43,075 bases of DNA from Planctomycetaceae bacterium (lineage in GTDB: Bacteria; Planctomycetota; Planctomycetia; Pirellulales; Pirellulaceae). The notes beneath the pieces are model-generated. The model searched no databases. It was not told the DNA's origin and saw only the letters and a list, made by a program, of their open reading frames with translations. A program made the translations under genes and the position numbers. Positions 9,093 through 17,465 of the stretch are shown piece after piece (within the stretch, counting starts at the first letter, position 1; every line of letters begins with the position of its first letter). Location of the stretch: assembly GCA_002862205.1 (NCBI GenBank), contig PKCN01000012.1, positions 1-43,075 of the forward strand. The letters run 5' to 3'.

Positions 9093-9127
9093 GCGTTGGC
9101 TCAGGCAGCGTTGGCTCAGGCAGCGTT
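9093..9127. repeat. 15-bp duplication spanning the acyltransferase stop codon
   Basis: GCGTTGGCTCAGGCA occurs at 9093-9107 and 9108-9122, followed by a partial third copy. On the minus strand each copy contains an in-frame TGA, so the acyltransferase gene has its stop at 9116-9118 and an identical spare stop 15 bases on (9101-9103). Confidence 0.93.
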
Positions 9128-10093
9128 GCGTTTTTCGATTTTAGCGAGCCGTGCCGCGACACGTGGGGGTGGAGTGCGCCAGCGGCGATGCAGCCACCAA
9201 TACTGCTCGACAGAATCATTGATGTCTTTGGCAAGTTCCGCGTTGTACCAACGAGTCAGGGTTGTGATTGATTCGCAGTGACCCTCGGGATCGTCCTCAG
9301 GGTCAGCAATCGCCGAGCACGACATCTCGAAACGCATGGGGCTTCCTGTGATGCGAGTGGTGGAACCAATCATCATCGGCGCGTTGGAACTGAGAGCAAA
9401 CAGTGAGAGTGCTTTGTGGCAGGATGCTGGGACACCGAGAAAATTCACCCAGCAACCTTTTGGCCCCGCGTGTTGGTCGGCTAGCAGGGTAAGGATTCCA
9501 CCCTCTTTGAGGTGGGAATCGACCGTCGGCGCACATCCCTCTTTGTCGACCATGTGTTGACCTTTGGCGCTGCGAAAGCGTTGTACCCAGTGATGCAGAA
9601 AGATGTTATCGAGTTTTCGGGCGATCGTCAGGGTGCTAAATCCCATCAGTCCGGTGAGGTATCCGCCAACCTCGAAATTTCCAAAATGCCCAGTGACGGT
9701 GACCTTGGGGCGGCGGCTCAGGAGGTGGCGAAGGGTTTGGCGATTCTCGCGAAAGACGATGTAATCGCTCCAGTTGGTCAGGTGCAGACGGCGTTGCGCC
9801 CAGGCGATTTCACAGACCATCAGCAGCAAGTGGTGCCACATGGCGTATTCAAGACGTTTGCGATCCTGGTCGGAGGCGTCTGGGAAGATCTGGTCGAGAT
9901 TCTGTTTTGTGATGTCATGACGGATCTTGAGCGGTCCTGTCGCCAGCCATGCCAGCCCGTGGCAAAGTCGATCGCCCATGTCAGTGGGCAGCGTTTGGAG
10001 CACTGAAATCAGAATGCGAACGGTAGCGTAAAGCACGAAATCGATGCACAGCGTGGTGATTCGCTGAAAACGCTGCCGGTAGTTGTTGTTCAT
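9116..10093 (-). CDS. LpxL/HtrB-type lysophospholipid or lipid A acyltransferase
   Basis: The protein has 325 residues from the ATG at 10093 (MNNNYRQRF), close to the roughly 300-residue family norm. The open frame extends to 10156, but that part lacks family features. A hydrophobic N-terminal helix (about 16-36) anchors it to the inner membrane. The catalytic HX4E motif is seen as TGHFGNFE (H136, E141), with the family's basic and aromatic region WWLHRRWRTPP near the C-terminus. By family it transfers a secondary acyl chain onto lipid A or a related lipid, which agrees with the Gram-negative-like envelope of planctomycetes. It is divergent from the GlmU-like gene across 187 bases. A 15-bp duplication straddles the stop. 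Confidence 0.9.
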   Translation of the reverse strand: MNNNYRQRFQRITTLCIDFVLYATVRILISVLQTLPTDMGDRLCHGLAWLATGPLKIRHDITKQNLDQIFPDASDQDRKRLEYAMWHHLLLMVCEIAWAQRRLHLTNWSDYIVFRENRQTLRHLLSRRPKVTVTGHFGNFEVGGYLTGLMGFSTLTIARKLDNIFLHHWVQRFRSAKGQHMVDKEGCAPTVDSHLKEGGILTLLADQHAGPKGCWVNFLGVPASCHKALSLFALSSNAPMMIGSTTRITGSPMRFEMSCSAIADPEDDPEGHCESITTLTRWYNAELAKDINDSVEQYWWLHRRWRTPPPRVAARLAKIEKRNAA

Positions 10094-10280
10094 CACTGCC
10101 GCAGTCACGGTGGCTTCCTTGCATTCGGTTCTCAAAACTGCCGTAATTGTCGCCAATTTGCGGATTCGAAATCCAGATGAATTCGCACGGCTTGTTAGTT
10201 TTGCTGCGAGAGTACACGATTGTCAGGGTGCGGCCCTGATTTGGGGGCCATTTTCCTGTTCAAGAAGCGGATTTGTTGGA

Positions 10281-11030
10281 ATGAACGAACCTTGTGCTGT
10301 GGTTCTGGCGGCTGGAAAGGGGACTCGCATGAAGAGCGAACTGCCCAAAGTTCTCTGTCCCGTCGTCGGCAGGCCCATGATCCACTTTGTGCTTGATGCA
10401 CTCGAAAAGGCCGGGATTCGGCGACATATTGTGGTCGTGGGACACGAATCAGACATGGTAGAGGCAGAATTGAAGGCTCGCGGTGGAGATCGTCATTTCG
10501 TGTTGCAAAGTCCCCAGTTAGGGACGGGACATGCCGTTCAGGTGTGTCGGGAAATTCTTGCCCAGCAGCAGGGGCCCACGATCGTCGTCGCGGGGGATTC
10601 TCCTCTGATACAGGCTTCCAGTCTCGAGGAACTCCTGCAGCATTTTGAGCAAACACAGCCTGCCTTGTTGCTGGGTACCTTGGAAAAGGCCGATCCCACA
10701 GGATTGGGCCGCATCGTTCGTGATTCACAGGGAGAATTCACGGGGATCGTTGAACACAAGGATGCTTCTGCCGAAGAATTGGCGATTCGTGAGGTGAACA
10801 TGAGCACCTATCTGTTCCAAACCCCGGATTTGTTGCAGGTTTTGGAACAACTGAGCGACGACAACGCCCAGTCTGAGTACTATTTAACAGATTGTGCGAG
10901 ATTGCTCCGTGAGGCGGGGCGACCGGTGGCAGCGGTCCCGGTTCTCAAAGAGTGCGAATCATTGTCGATCAACAACGTCGACGAACTCAGTCAAGTTGAC
11001 GAAAAAATGCGAGCTATGGGTTATGCGTGA
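10281..11030 (+). CDS. GlmU-type UDP-sugar pyrophosphorylase, nucleotidyltransferase domain only
   Basis: The protein has 249 residues from the ATG at 10281. It has the signature LAAGKGTRMKSELPKVL at residues 9-25, the metal and sugar region VAGDSPLI near 105, and the pattern QLGTGHAV, as in the N-terminal uridylyltransferase domain of GlmU. Full-length GlmU is about 450 residues with a C-terminal left-handed beta-helix acetyltransferase, which is absent here. It therefore probably forms UDP-GlcNAc (or another UDP-sugar) from a sugar 1-phosphate, and acetylation must be done elsewhere. Its TGA stop at 11028 overlaps the ATG of prs at 11023, so translation of the two is likely coupled. Upstream are 187 bases shared with the divergent acyltransferase. 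Confidence 0.9.
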   Translation: MNEPCAVVLAAGKGTRMKSELPKVLCPVVGRPMIHFVLDALEKAGIRRHIVVVGHESDMVEAELKARGGDRHFVLQSPQLGTGHAVQVCREILAQQQGPTIVVAGDSPLIQASSLEELLQHFEQTQPALLLGTLEKADPTGLGRIVRDSQGEFTGIVEHKDASAEELAIREVNMSTYLFQTPDLLQVLEQLSDDNAQSEYYLTDCARLLREAGRPVAAVPVLKECESLSINNVDELSQVDEKMRAMGYA

Positions 11031-11973
11031 ACTGAAAATTTTCAGTGGTCGTGGCAACTTCGATTTGTCCGCGAAAATCTGTAGACATCTGCATCTAGAG
11101 CCAGCTGCCATCACGCTCGGGAAATTTCCCGATGGTGAGAATTTCTGCAAGCTGGATGAGGATGTTCGAGGTCGCGATATCTTCCTTGTTCAGCCCACGG
11201 CACCCCCGGTCAATGACAACCTGATGGAGTTGTTGATCATGATCGACTGTTGCAAACGTGCCAGTGCCGAGCGAATCACGGCGGTGATTCCTTATTATGG
11301 ATATGCACGCCAGGACCGCAAAGATGAGGGCCGTGTTCCCATCACGGCCAAACTGGCGGCTAATTTGGTGACCCGCGCCGGTGCTGACCGTGTATTGACG
11401 ATGGATCTTCACGCAGCACAAATCCAAGGATTCTTTGACGTACCGGTGGACCATCTCTATGCGGCCCCCGTCCTGAATGAACACTTCAGCGATCTCGGTA
11501 TGGAGGGCGATGATATCGTCGTTGTGAGCCCGGACGAAGGAAGCATCAAACGTGCCCTCGGCCATAGCAAACGACTCGGTGGCACGCTGGCGATCGTAGA
11601 CAAAAGACGGACCAGTGCGTTGGAGGTCCGTCAAAGCACCATCATTGGCGGCCCGGTCGATGGAAAAGTTGCGCTGCTGTTTGACGACATGATCAGTACA
11701 GCGGGCTCCATTTGTGGCGCAGCCCGACTGGTTCATGAGGCTGGTGCCAGAGAAATTCACATCGCGGCCACGCATGGTGTGATGTGTGGACCGGCAATCG
11801 AAAAATTGCGTGACGCGCCGATCAATTCGATTGTGGTGACAGATTCGATTCCAATCCCCGAAGAAAAGCAGCTACCCAATCTGGTCAAACTGACGGTCGC
11901 ACCATTGCTGGCTGAGGCCATCAAACGCATTCATCACGATCAGTCGATCAGTGAGTTGTTTCGGGAGCGGTGA
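11023..11973 (+). CDS. prs: Ribose-phosphate pyrophosphokinase (PRPP synthetase)
   Basis: The protein has 316 residues, standard for bacterial class I PRPP synthetase, which makes PRPP from ribose 5-phosphate and ATP for nucleotide, His and Trp synthesis. Motifs are KFPDGEN, IPYYGYARQDRK (about 89-100, ATP-binding flexible loop), the family signature DLHAAQIQGFFDVPVDHL (about 128-145), VSPDEGSIKRA, and the PRPP-binding loop LLFDDMISTAGS. The open frame reaches back to 10894 in another reading of the GlmU-like gene. The ATG at 11023 gives the conserved MRELKIFSGRGN start and overlaps the preceding stop by 8 bases, a layout suited to coupling of UDP-sugar and PRPP synthesis. Confidence 0.97.
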   Translation: MRELKIFSGRGNFDLSAKICRHLHLEPAAITLGKFPDGENFCKLDEDVRGRDIFLVQPTAPPVNDNLMELLIMIDCCKRASAERITAVIPYYGYARQDRKDEGRVPITAKLAANLVTRAGADRVLTMDLHAAQIQGFFDVPVDHLYAAPVLNEHFSDLGMEGDDIVVVSPDEGSIKRALGHSKRLGGTLAIVDKRRTSALEVRQSTIIGGPVDGKVALLFDDMISTAGSICGAARLVHEAGAREIHIAATHGVMCGPAIEKLRDAPINSIVVTDSIPIPEEKQLPNLVKLTVAPLLAEAIKRIHHDQSISELFRER

Positions 11974-12084
11974 GTCACAGGCAGGCTGGTTCCACCGTTC
12001 ATTGGCTAATGGGCGTTTGTGCGGCCTGAGTGAGGCCTCAATCATCTCTTACCAGCAGTGATAAACCATCTGGAACGCCTTCAT

Positions 12085-12126
12085 GATTCGGCATGCAAGG
12101 CGACTGATTCGGCATGCAAGGTGACT
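12085..12126. repeat. 21-bp tandem duplication upstream of ketopantoate reductase gene
   Basis: Two 21-bp copies at 12085-12105 and 12106-12126 differ at one base (GCGACT versus GTGACT at the end). Each contains the palindrome GCATGC. The pair ends 19 bases before the start codon at 12146, so copy-number change could alter the 5' leader. Confidence 0.93.
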
Positions 12127-12145
12127 CTGGCAGGCGAGGCGAGGC

Positions 12146-13099
12146 ATGGTGACAAATACACGGTTTGGGATCATCGGAGGTGGAGCACTGGGCGGGCTGT
12201 ATGGTTGCCTGTTGGCCAAAGCCGGTTACGAAGTCCATTTCCTGCTCCACAGTGACGTTGATCACGTTCGCAGGCATGGCTGGAAGGTCGAAACACCGTT
12301 GGGTGATTTTGAGCTCGCCGATGTGTTGGTTCATGCTTCGGCCGAATCAATGCCGCCCTGTGATGTCACTGTGGTTGCATTGAAAACCACGCAGAATGGA
12401 ATTCTGGCTGAGCTTTTGCCAAAGCCGACCTCGCAAGGTGGTCGTGTTCTGGTGCTGCAGAACGGGTTGGACATCGAGCGGGATTCAGCAGCCGTCGTCG
12501 GACCTGAACGTGTGCTGGGAGGGTGTTGTTTCCTGTGCAGCAATAAGGTGGGGCCCGGACATGTCAGGCATCTTGACCATGGACGGATCCTGTTGGGTGA
12601 CTATCACCCTTCAGGCGAGCAGGTTTCCCAGCATGCATTGGCGATCTGTGATGATTTGGTGCATGCCGGAATTGACGCAAAGGTGGTGGCCGATCTGGCC
12701 ACGGCTCGGTGGAAAAAATTGATCTGGAATATCCCTTTCAATGGTTTGTCCGTTGCGCTCAATGCGTCGACTGATGAGTTGATGGACAATCCGGAATCCT
12801 GTGCGTTGGCTCGAAGTCTGATGAAGGAAGTGCATCAGGCGGCGGCGGCATGTGGCTCGGTCATGAGCGGGAGGGTGATTGAAACAACGCTCGAGGTGAC
12901 AAGGGAAATGGTGCCGTATGACAGCAGCATGAGACTTGATTATCTGAATCACAGACCGATGGAAGTTGAAGCGATCTTTGGGAATCCAATTCGGGCCGCG
13001 ATTGAGCGCGGTTGTGAAATGCCGCGCGTGCAAGTGCTTTATCGGCAGCTCTTGTTTCTCAATCAGCAACGCCTGGCGTCACGAATCGCAGCACAATGA
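12146..13099 (+). CDS. Ketopantoate reductase (ApbA/PanE) family
   Basis: The protein has 317 residues, the normal family length. By family it reduces 2-dehydropantoate to pantoate with NADPH on the way to pantothenate and CoA, in the cytoplasm. The dinucleotide fold shows as IIGGGALGGLYG near residue 8, then VVALKTTQN (catalytic-domain loop) and VLQNGLD. The C-terminal helical domain has ARWKKLIWNIPFN (Lys and Asn substrate residues) and SMRLDYLNHRPMEVEAIFGN with the conserved Ser and Glu region. The family also contains reductases of other 2-oxo acids, so panE is probable rather than proven. A 21-bp duplication lies immediately upstream, and the dCTP deaminase gene is convergent 58 bases downstream. 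Confidence 0.88.
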   Translation: MVTNTRFGIIGGGALGGLYGCLLAKAGYEVHFLLHSDVDHVRRHGWKVETPLGDFELADVLVHASAESMPPCDVTVVALKTTQNGILAELLPKPTSQGGRVLVLQNGLDIERDSAAVVGPERVLGGCCFLCSNKVGPGHVRHLDHGRILLGDYHPSGEQVSQHALAICDDLVHAGIDAKVVADLATARWKKLIWNIPFNGLSVALNASTDELMDNPESCALARSLMKEVHQAAAACGSVMSGRVIETTLEVTREMVPYDSSMRLDYLNHRPMEVEAIFGNPIRAAIERGCEMPRVQVLYRQLLFLNQQRLASRIAAQ

Positions 13100-13157
13100 A
13101 AGAAAAACCGGTAGTCATGCTGCGGCCAAGCCCCGGGATTGGCTGCTCATGTCCCTG

Positions 13158-13736
13158 TCATTTGCTGCCGTGCAACAATTCGTCAAAATTCAGTTCCAAT
13201 TGTGTGTCCTGGTCATCGCCACCAAGTTCACGAAAAATCAGGCTGGGTTGGATGTCGCGACTGTTTTGATATTTATCACTGCAGTACGATTCGGCTTCAC
13301 CTTCCAACGACAGGTAATAAATCTGACACACTTCCATGTTGGGGTAGATGCGAACAGGCTGAACACAGTGCATTTCCAACGTCCATGTGCCGCAGTAACC
13401 CACATCGCCAACGCTGCCACCGGGATTGATGAACAGTCCGAGACGTCCCAGAGAACTGCGGCCCTGAATCATTGGAACCACGCTACGGGTCTCGGTGTAT
13501 TCCACCGTGCGACCGAGGTACAGCAGATTGGGCTGCAGAGTGAGCCCTTCCGGGGGAATCTCAAGCCGCCGGTAGCGATTGGGAGAGGCTGCATCAAGGA
13601 CCACTTCTTCGTAAACGAGTAGTTCGTCGTGCAGGGCAAGGTTGTAACTGTTGGGGTTGAGACGCTCCTCTGAAAAAGGCTCAATCCGCAAGTCTTTATC
13701 CTTGCGTCGCAAGATCTCGTGACCCGAAAGCAGCAT
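13158..13736 (-). CDS. dcd: dCTP deaminase
   Basis: The protein has 192 residues, matching the family (about 190). It deaminates dCTP to dUTP, feeding dTMP synthesis. Seen are NPNSYNL near 27-33, the signature QGRSSLGRLGLF (R93, S94, S95, R98), GDVGYCGTWTLEM with the catalytic Glu at 121, and the C-terminal SDKYQNSRDIQPS. Some family members are bifunctional deaminase/dUTPases; I cannot decide this from motifs alone. The ATG at 13736 has no clear Shine-Dalgarno. The gene is convergent with the ketopantoate reductase gene and divergent from the Bax-inhibitor gene across 280 bases in which I recognised no regulatory site. Confidence 0.95.
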   Translation of the reverse strand: MLLSGHEILRRKDKDLRIEPFSEERLNPNSYNLALHDELLVYEEVVLDAASPNRYRRLEIPPEGLTLQPNLLYLGRTVEYTETRSVVPMIQGRSSLGRLGLFINPGGSVGDVGYCGTWTLEMHCVQPVRIYPNMEVCQIYYLSLEGEAESYCSDKYQNSRDIQPSLIFRELGGDDQDTQLELNFDELLHGSK

Positions 13737-14016
13737 GATCAGTCTTGGTGTGTTGCGGAAAATTCGGGAAGAGGTGCTTCGTCAAACAAACCCGAGAGGA
13801 AAACCCCAGAGTTTGATTTATGGTGGGGTTCACACCCCTGTGCCCGAGATTGTCGGGGACGAATGGCGGCTCGTCAATCATTTCCCCTCGCACCAATGGA
13901 AGATGGTCGCGTATATTAAGATATCAGCCACACGGAGCGGTATTTTCGCTACTTTTTGTCACCGAAACTGTTTTCCGTAGATCACGCCTAATCAGCAAAA
14001 CAAGGAAACCTACGCG

Positions 14017-14751
14017 ATGTCGCACGTTGATCAGAATAATCCATACGCCGTAAATCTGGAAAATGCAGTCATTTCCGCGCCGGAAAGTGTACGGGCTGCC
14101 TTCATTCGACGCACTTACACCCATTTGACAGGGGCTATTTTGGCACTGATCGGGCTGGAATTCGTGCTTTTTAATGCCGTTCCGCAAGCAACCATGCAAG
14201 GCATGGTTGCCACCATGACGGGTGGCTACGGCTGGCTGTTGGTCATGGTCGGTTTCATGGCTGTGAGTTGGGTGGCACGTAGTTGGGCCAATAGTGGTTC
14301 TTCTGCACCGATTCAATACGCCGGTTTGGCTTTGTACGTGGGTGCGTGGGGCGTGATGCTGCTACCCATCCTCTACATCTGTATCAGTGTTTTGGGTGAA
14401 CCCAGTTTGCCCGCTACGGCCGCAGTGATCACCGGAGTTGCGTTCCTTGGATTGACCGCGGTCGCGTTCATCACCCGCGCTGACCTGAGCAATTGGGGCC
14501 GCTATCTGATGATCGGTGGATTTGTTGCGATGGGAGTCATTGTTGCTGGAATTCTCTTCGGATTTTCGCTTGGACTGTGGTTCTCAGCGGTGATGGTCGC
14601 CTTCATGTGTGCCTACATCCTTTACGACACGTCCAACGTAATCCACCACTTTGGGGTCGATCAGCACGTTGCGGCTTCCTTGGTGCTGTTTGCTGATGTC
14701 GTGATGCTGTTCTTCTACGTGCTGAGGATCCTGATGGCGTCACGCGAGTAA
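14017..14751 (+). CDS. Bax inhibitor-1 / YccA family membrane protein
   Basis: The protein has 244 residues with about seven hydrophobic segments, beginning near residue 37 and ending with a helix before MASRE. The family pattern RAAFIRRTYTHLTGAI opens the fold, and the pH-sensor region is present as YDTSNVIHH followed by LVLFADVVMLFFYVLRIL, where the two Asp residues match those that gate calcium leak in bacterial BI-1 homologues. It sits in the inner membrane. A role in ion leak or membrane-protein quality control is known for relatives and is inferred here. No operon partner is close. Confidence 0.93.
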   Translation: MSHVDQNNPYAVNLENAVISAPESVRAAFIRRTYTHLTGAILALIGLEFVLFNAVPQATMQGMVATMTGGYGWLLVMVGFMAVSWVARSWANSGSSAPIQYAGLALYVGAWGVMLLPILYICISVLGEPSLPATAAVITGVAFLGLTAVAFITRADLSNWGRYLMIGGFVAMGVIVAGILFGFSLGLWFSAVMVAFMCAYILYDTSNVIHHFGVDQHVAASLVLFADVVMLFFYVLRILMASRE

Positions 14752-15104
14752 ACGCTCGCCCAAAGTTGAAAGCCTGCTCGCGTTTTTGGTGAACCGGCCA
14801 ATGACACCCGTCTGGTCGTACTGCTCAGAGCTATGTCGCACCGCAATGCGACCGTGGATGTCTGAGTGATTAGATGGGTGCGGAGGGTGACTACAGAAAT
14901 AATTGCTCGGAATTGTGCACGCACTGAGCGTTTGACAGCGGTCCTAAACTAAACTGAAGGGAAGGTCGGAAGTCTGCTGGCTGTTGCTGAACCAAGTCCG
15001 CCCATGACACCCGGTCTTCCCAGCATTGACAAAACTTACCTCGTGGAATTGGCGAGATAAGATCACGAAGGAATCTTCGTTGACACTGCCTGCTCGAATT
15101 TCCG

Positions 15105-15152
15105 CGTACGGTAGTTTGTTGGCACGGTAGTTTGTTGGCACGGTAGTTTGTT
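15105..15152. repeat. 16-bp tandem repeat, 3 copies, upstream of Lon-domain gene
   Basis: Copies at 15105-15120 (two changes), 15121-15136 and 15137-15152 have the unit GGCACGGTAGTTTGTT. The array lies 66 bases before the start codon at 15219 and is non-coding; 16 is not a multiple of three. Confidence 0.95.
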
Positions 15153-15206
15153 GGCGTTGGTGTTGGAGTTTGTTACTGCTGGTGTTTGTTGCGCTGTTGT
15201 TTGTTC

Positions 15207-15211
15207 AGGAG
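15207..15211 (+). promoter_or_regulatory. Ribosome binding site deciding the Lon-domain start
   Basis: AGGAG lies 7 bases before the ATG at 15219. It favours that ATG over the in-frame TTG at 15186. Confidence 0.75.
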
Positions 15212-15218
15212 ACAAGTG

Positions 15219-15950
15219 ATGGACGATCTGGATGCTGTGACTCGATTGCCAGACGATTTTGACGGTCGGGTGAGGTTGTTTCCTTTGCCTGACCAAGTGC
15301 TTTTTCCGCACGCCATGCAGCCTTTGCACATCTTTGAGCCAAGGTATTGCGAAATGCTCAGTGAGGCTCTTGCTGGTGATCATCTGATTGCGATGTCCAC
15401 ACTGACCGGGGGTGACAGCAGCGGGATTCTTGCGGATCCAACGATCGCATCCACCGTGTGTCTCGGCCGGATTATTTCGCACGCCGAGGTAGAAGAGGGG
15501 CGGCACAATATTCTTCTGGTTGGGGTTCGACCAGCTCGAGTGGTCACTGAGTTAGACACAGGGCGGGCGTTTCGCATGGCTGCGGTTGACGTTTTGGATG
15601 ATGTTTATCCACCCGCTGGTGCAACACAGCGGGGTCAACTCAAAAGTGAACTGCTCGAAGCGTTTGGCGAAGTGATTCCCGCGAGTGTCAATGCTCAGCA
15701 GAATTTACACGATCTGATGGCCGGACAAATGGGGTTGGGGCCGATTACGGACATCATCTCCTACACGCTCCCGTTCACGGTTGAGGAGAAGTTGCGGCTG
15801 CTTGGCGATGCGAACGTCGATTCCAGAGCCACCGAGCTTGTCGGCCTATTGCGTAGTGGCAGCGTTGACTTGCAATCAGGGTCCACGGTTGAGCTCGCGG
15901 AGAACACACGGGACAATCAGCAATTTCCGCCTCCCTTTAGCCTCAACTGA
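15219..15950 (+). CDS. Stand-alone Lon protease N-terminal (substrate-binding) domain protein
   Basis: The protein has 243 residues from the ATG at 15219, which has a good AGGAG. It matches the Lon substrate-binding (PUA-like) domain: LFPLPDQVLFPHAMQPLHIF then EPRYCEML, followed by the beta-rich core (VCLGRIISHAEVEEGRHNILLVGV) and a helical tail with ISYTLPFTVEEKLRLLGD. The AAA+ and protease domains of Lon are absent, as in many short bacterial members. These may deliver or sequester substrates, but their function is not settled. The gene is monocistronic in appearance, preceded by a 16-bp repeat and followed by an 18-bp duplication. Confidence 0.9.
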   Translation: MDDLDAVTRLPDDFDGRVRLFPLPDQVLFPHAMQPLHIFEPRYCEMLSEALAGDHLIAMSTLTGGDSSGILADPTIASTVCLGRIISHAEVEEGRHNILLVGVRPARVVTELDTGRAFRMAAVDVLDDVYPPAGATQRGQLKSELLEAFGEVIPASVNAQQNLHDLMAGQMGLGPITDIISYTLPFTVEEKLRLLGDANVDSRATELVGLLRSGSVDLQSGSTVELAENTRDNQQFPPPFSLN

Positions 15951-15966
15951 GCACGAGTGAATTCTC

Positions 15967-16002
15967 GGCACTGCCTGATGGTGTGGCACTGCCTGATGGT
16001 GT
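15967..16002. repeat. 18-bp perfect tandem duplication after Lon-domain gene
   Basis: GGCACTGCCTGATGGTGT occurs at 15967-15984 and 15985-16002, 16 bases after the stop codon of the Lon-domain gene, in non-coding DNA. Confidence 0.95.
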
Positions 16003-16148
16003 GGGGAACAACGCGACGCATGACCTGATGCGGGCACTTCACGCTGCATGCACCTCGCTAGCTAGCTTGAAAAGCGATGCTTTCAGTTGTACCGACTTTG
16101 GACGCGTTGCCGTGAATACGTCAGCCCAAAACAAATTGTTTTGATGGT

Positions 16149-17465
16149 CTATTGACCAAAACGCGGTGCTGGGGTGGGAATTGTATCGAGGATTGCTTTG
16201 ACCATCTTCAATGCCGCTGCCCGCTTTTCAGGTGCTTTTTCCGGAAACCCAATTTCAGCGGTCAGGAAACCACGCTTCGGATCCCGCTTGACCCCTTTGA
16301 AGCCAACGTCTTCCAGATCAACACCCAAAATGCAAGCGATGGAGGCGATTGCCAAATCGCCCAGTTGGGTCTCGATTCTGCCTTGTGCCGTAAAAGAGGC
16401 TTCGGTGCTTGAACGGGGGTTGCTCAGAAGTGTGCTAATGGCCAAAAGATCACTCTGATTTCCAAACCTTGCCATCGCCTGTAAGCTTGCAGCCAAGGCG
16501 TGAAAGCTGACGTTTTTGTGGTTCGCGATGGTGTCGTGAGCTAGAAGACGACTGGCCTCGCGGAGGTTCCAGTCCATGCCGTACAAAAACACCTTCTCGC
16601 GATTTTCTATACTCGTTTGTCGCATCCATTTATCAAGTAACATGCTGTAAGGGGGGAACAGCCGCGTGTTCTTGCGGAGGCCGGTTCCCGTCTCACATTG
16701 CAATACCCTTAAGATAAGAAGTTCACAGGCAGATGGCATTTTGACGTTAGGGTCGGTGAGCGGCAGCAGAAGAGCAAAAGCGTCTGCGTTGGTCGGGAAA
16801 CGCCTGTTTTGTGTTGCTTGAACGGTGGCGATGGCCTTTTCCAACGCAATGCTTCGGTCGCGTGTTGTAAGTTGCCATTGCATTGATTCTGGCACAGCGG
16901 GATGGTCTTGCACGAGATTGATGAACAGCTGTCGGGTGGTGAAACTGTCCTCTTTCAAAATATTTTTTATTTCCGCCCAGCCTTCAAAGTTCACATCCTT
17001 CATCGCCAGGAAGTCCTCAGTTTTGACTTCGATCAGACCATCAATGAGTCGGTCGACCAATTCACTGATTCGGCTTTTGGTGTCTTGATCTGTCGTGACT
17101 TGCAACTGTTTCCTCAGACTTCTCAGCGCCGGAACTCCGATTTGGAAAAGCTCGCTTGATGCGTTTTCACGTAGCAAAAAATTGGGAGCTGCCAGTTGTT
17201 CGATCAGGGCGTTTATTTTCGCTTGCTGTTCAGGGGTTGGGGTTGTTTCGTCAGCGCCGTCGGCCAGCGTTTGTTGGCTTGACGTTTGTTGTGTGTTTGG
17301 ATCCTGTGCAGTGTTTGCGGTGGGGGTTGTCGCGTCTTTGGTGTCCTGGCTCAACACCTGGCCAGAGCACGCAAGCCAAAGAAAGCACGCAAGCCAAAGT
17401 AACAGCACCGCGCTGGCAGATGACCGATTCAACGCTCGGATGCTCGCAATACTGTTCGGCATCAT
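16149..17465 (-). CDS. Secreted HEAT-like protein of unknown function
   Basis: The protein has 438 residues with a start at the MM pair (17465/17462). The N-terminal segment is a signal peptide whose core contains the duplicated LWLACF / LWLACS, ending near LSQD. A Thr/Gln/Ala-rich linker (about 42-78) follows, then a helical domain beginning INALIEQLAAPNFLLRENASSELFQIGVPALRSLRKQL, which matches the opening HEAT-type unit seen in many planctomycete exported proteins. The remainder is helical, with no catalytic motif. A periplasmic binding role is a guess. The gene stands alone; upstream are 437 bases without a gene. Confidence 0.8.
   Translation of the reverse strand: MMPNSIASIRALNRSSASAVLLLWLACFLWLACSGQVLSQDTKDATTPTANTAQDPNTQQTSSQQTLADGADETTPTPEQQAKINALIEQLAAPNFLLRENASSELFQIGVPALRSLRKQLQVTTDQDTKSRISELVDRLIDGLIEVKTEDFLAMKDVNFEGWAEIKNILKEDSFTTRQLFINLVQDHPAVPESMQWQLTTRDRSIALEKAIATVQATQNRRFPTNADAFALLLPLTDPNVKMPSACELLILRVLQCETGTGLRKNTRLFPPYSMLLDKWMRQTSIENREKVFLYGMDWNLREASRLLAHDTIANHKNVSFHALAASLQAMARFGNQSDLLAISTLLSNPRSSTEASFTAQGRIETQLGDLAIASIACILGVDLEDVGFKGVKRDPKRGFLTAEIGFPEKAPEKRAAALKMVKAILDTIPTPAPRFGQ
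17366..17401. repeat. 18-bp duplication inside a signal peptide
   Basis: AGCACGCAAGCCAAAGAA at 17366-17383 is repeated at 17384-17401 with the last A/T position changed. In the minus-strand gene it doubles the sequence LWLAC within the hydrophobic core of the signal peptide. Confidence 0.93.

Larger units (their letters stand above)
14752..15218. other. Intergenic region without recognised gene
   Basis: 467 bases between the BI-1 gene and the Lon-domain gene. I found no ORF worth calling and no RNA gene. Two loosely similar segments (around 14795-14815 and 14985-15010, both containing TGACACCCG) are noted but unexplained. The right end holds a 16-bp repeat. Confidence 0.4.

Noticed and set aside
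15120-15152. Sigma-54 promoter in the 16-bp repeat (TGGCACG resembles a -24 element)
   Set aside because: The -12 position reads TTTG instead of the needed GC in every copy, so the invariant GG-N10-GC spacing fails.
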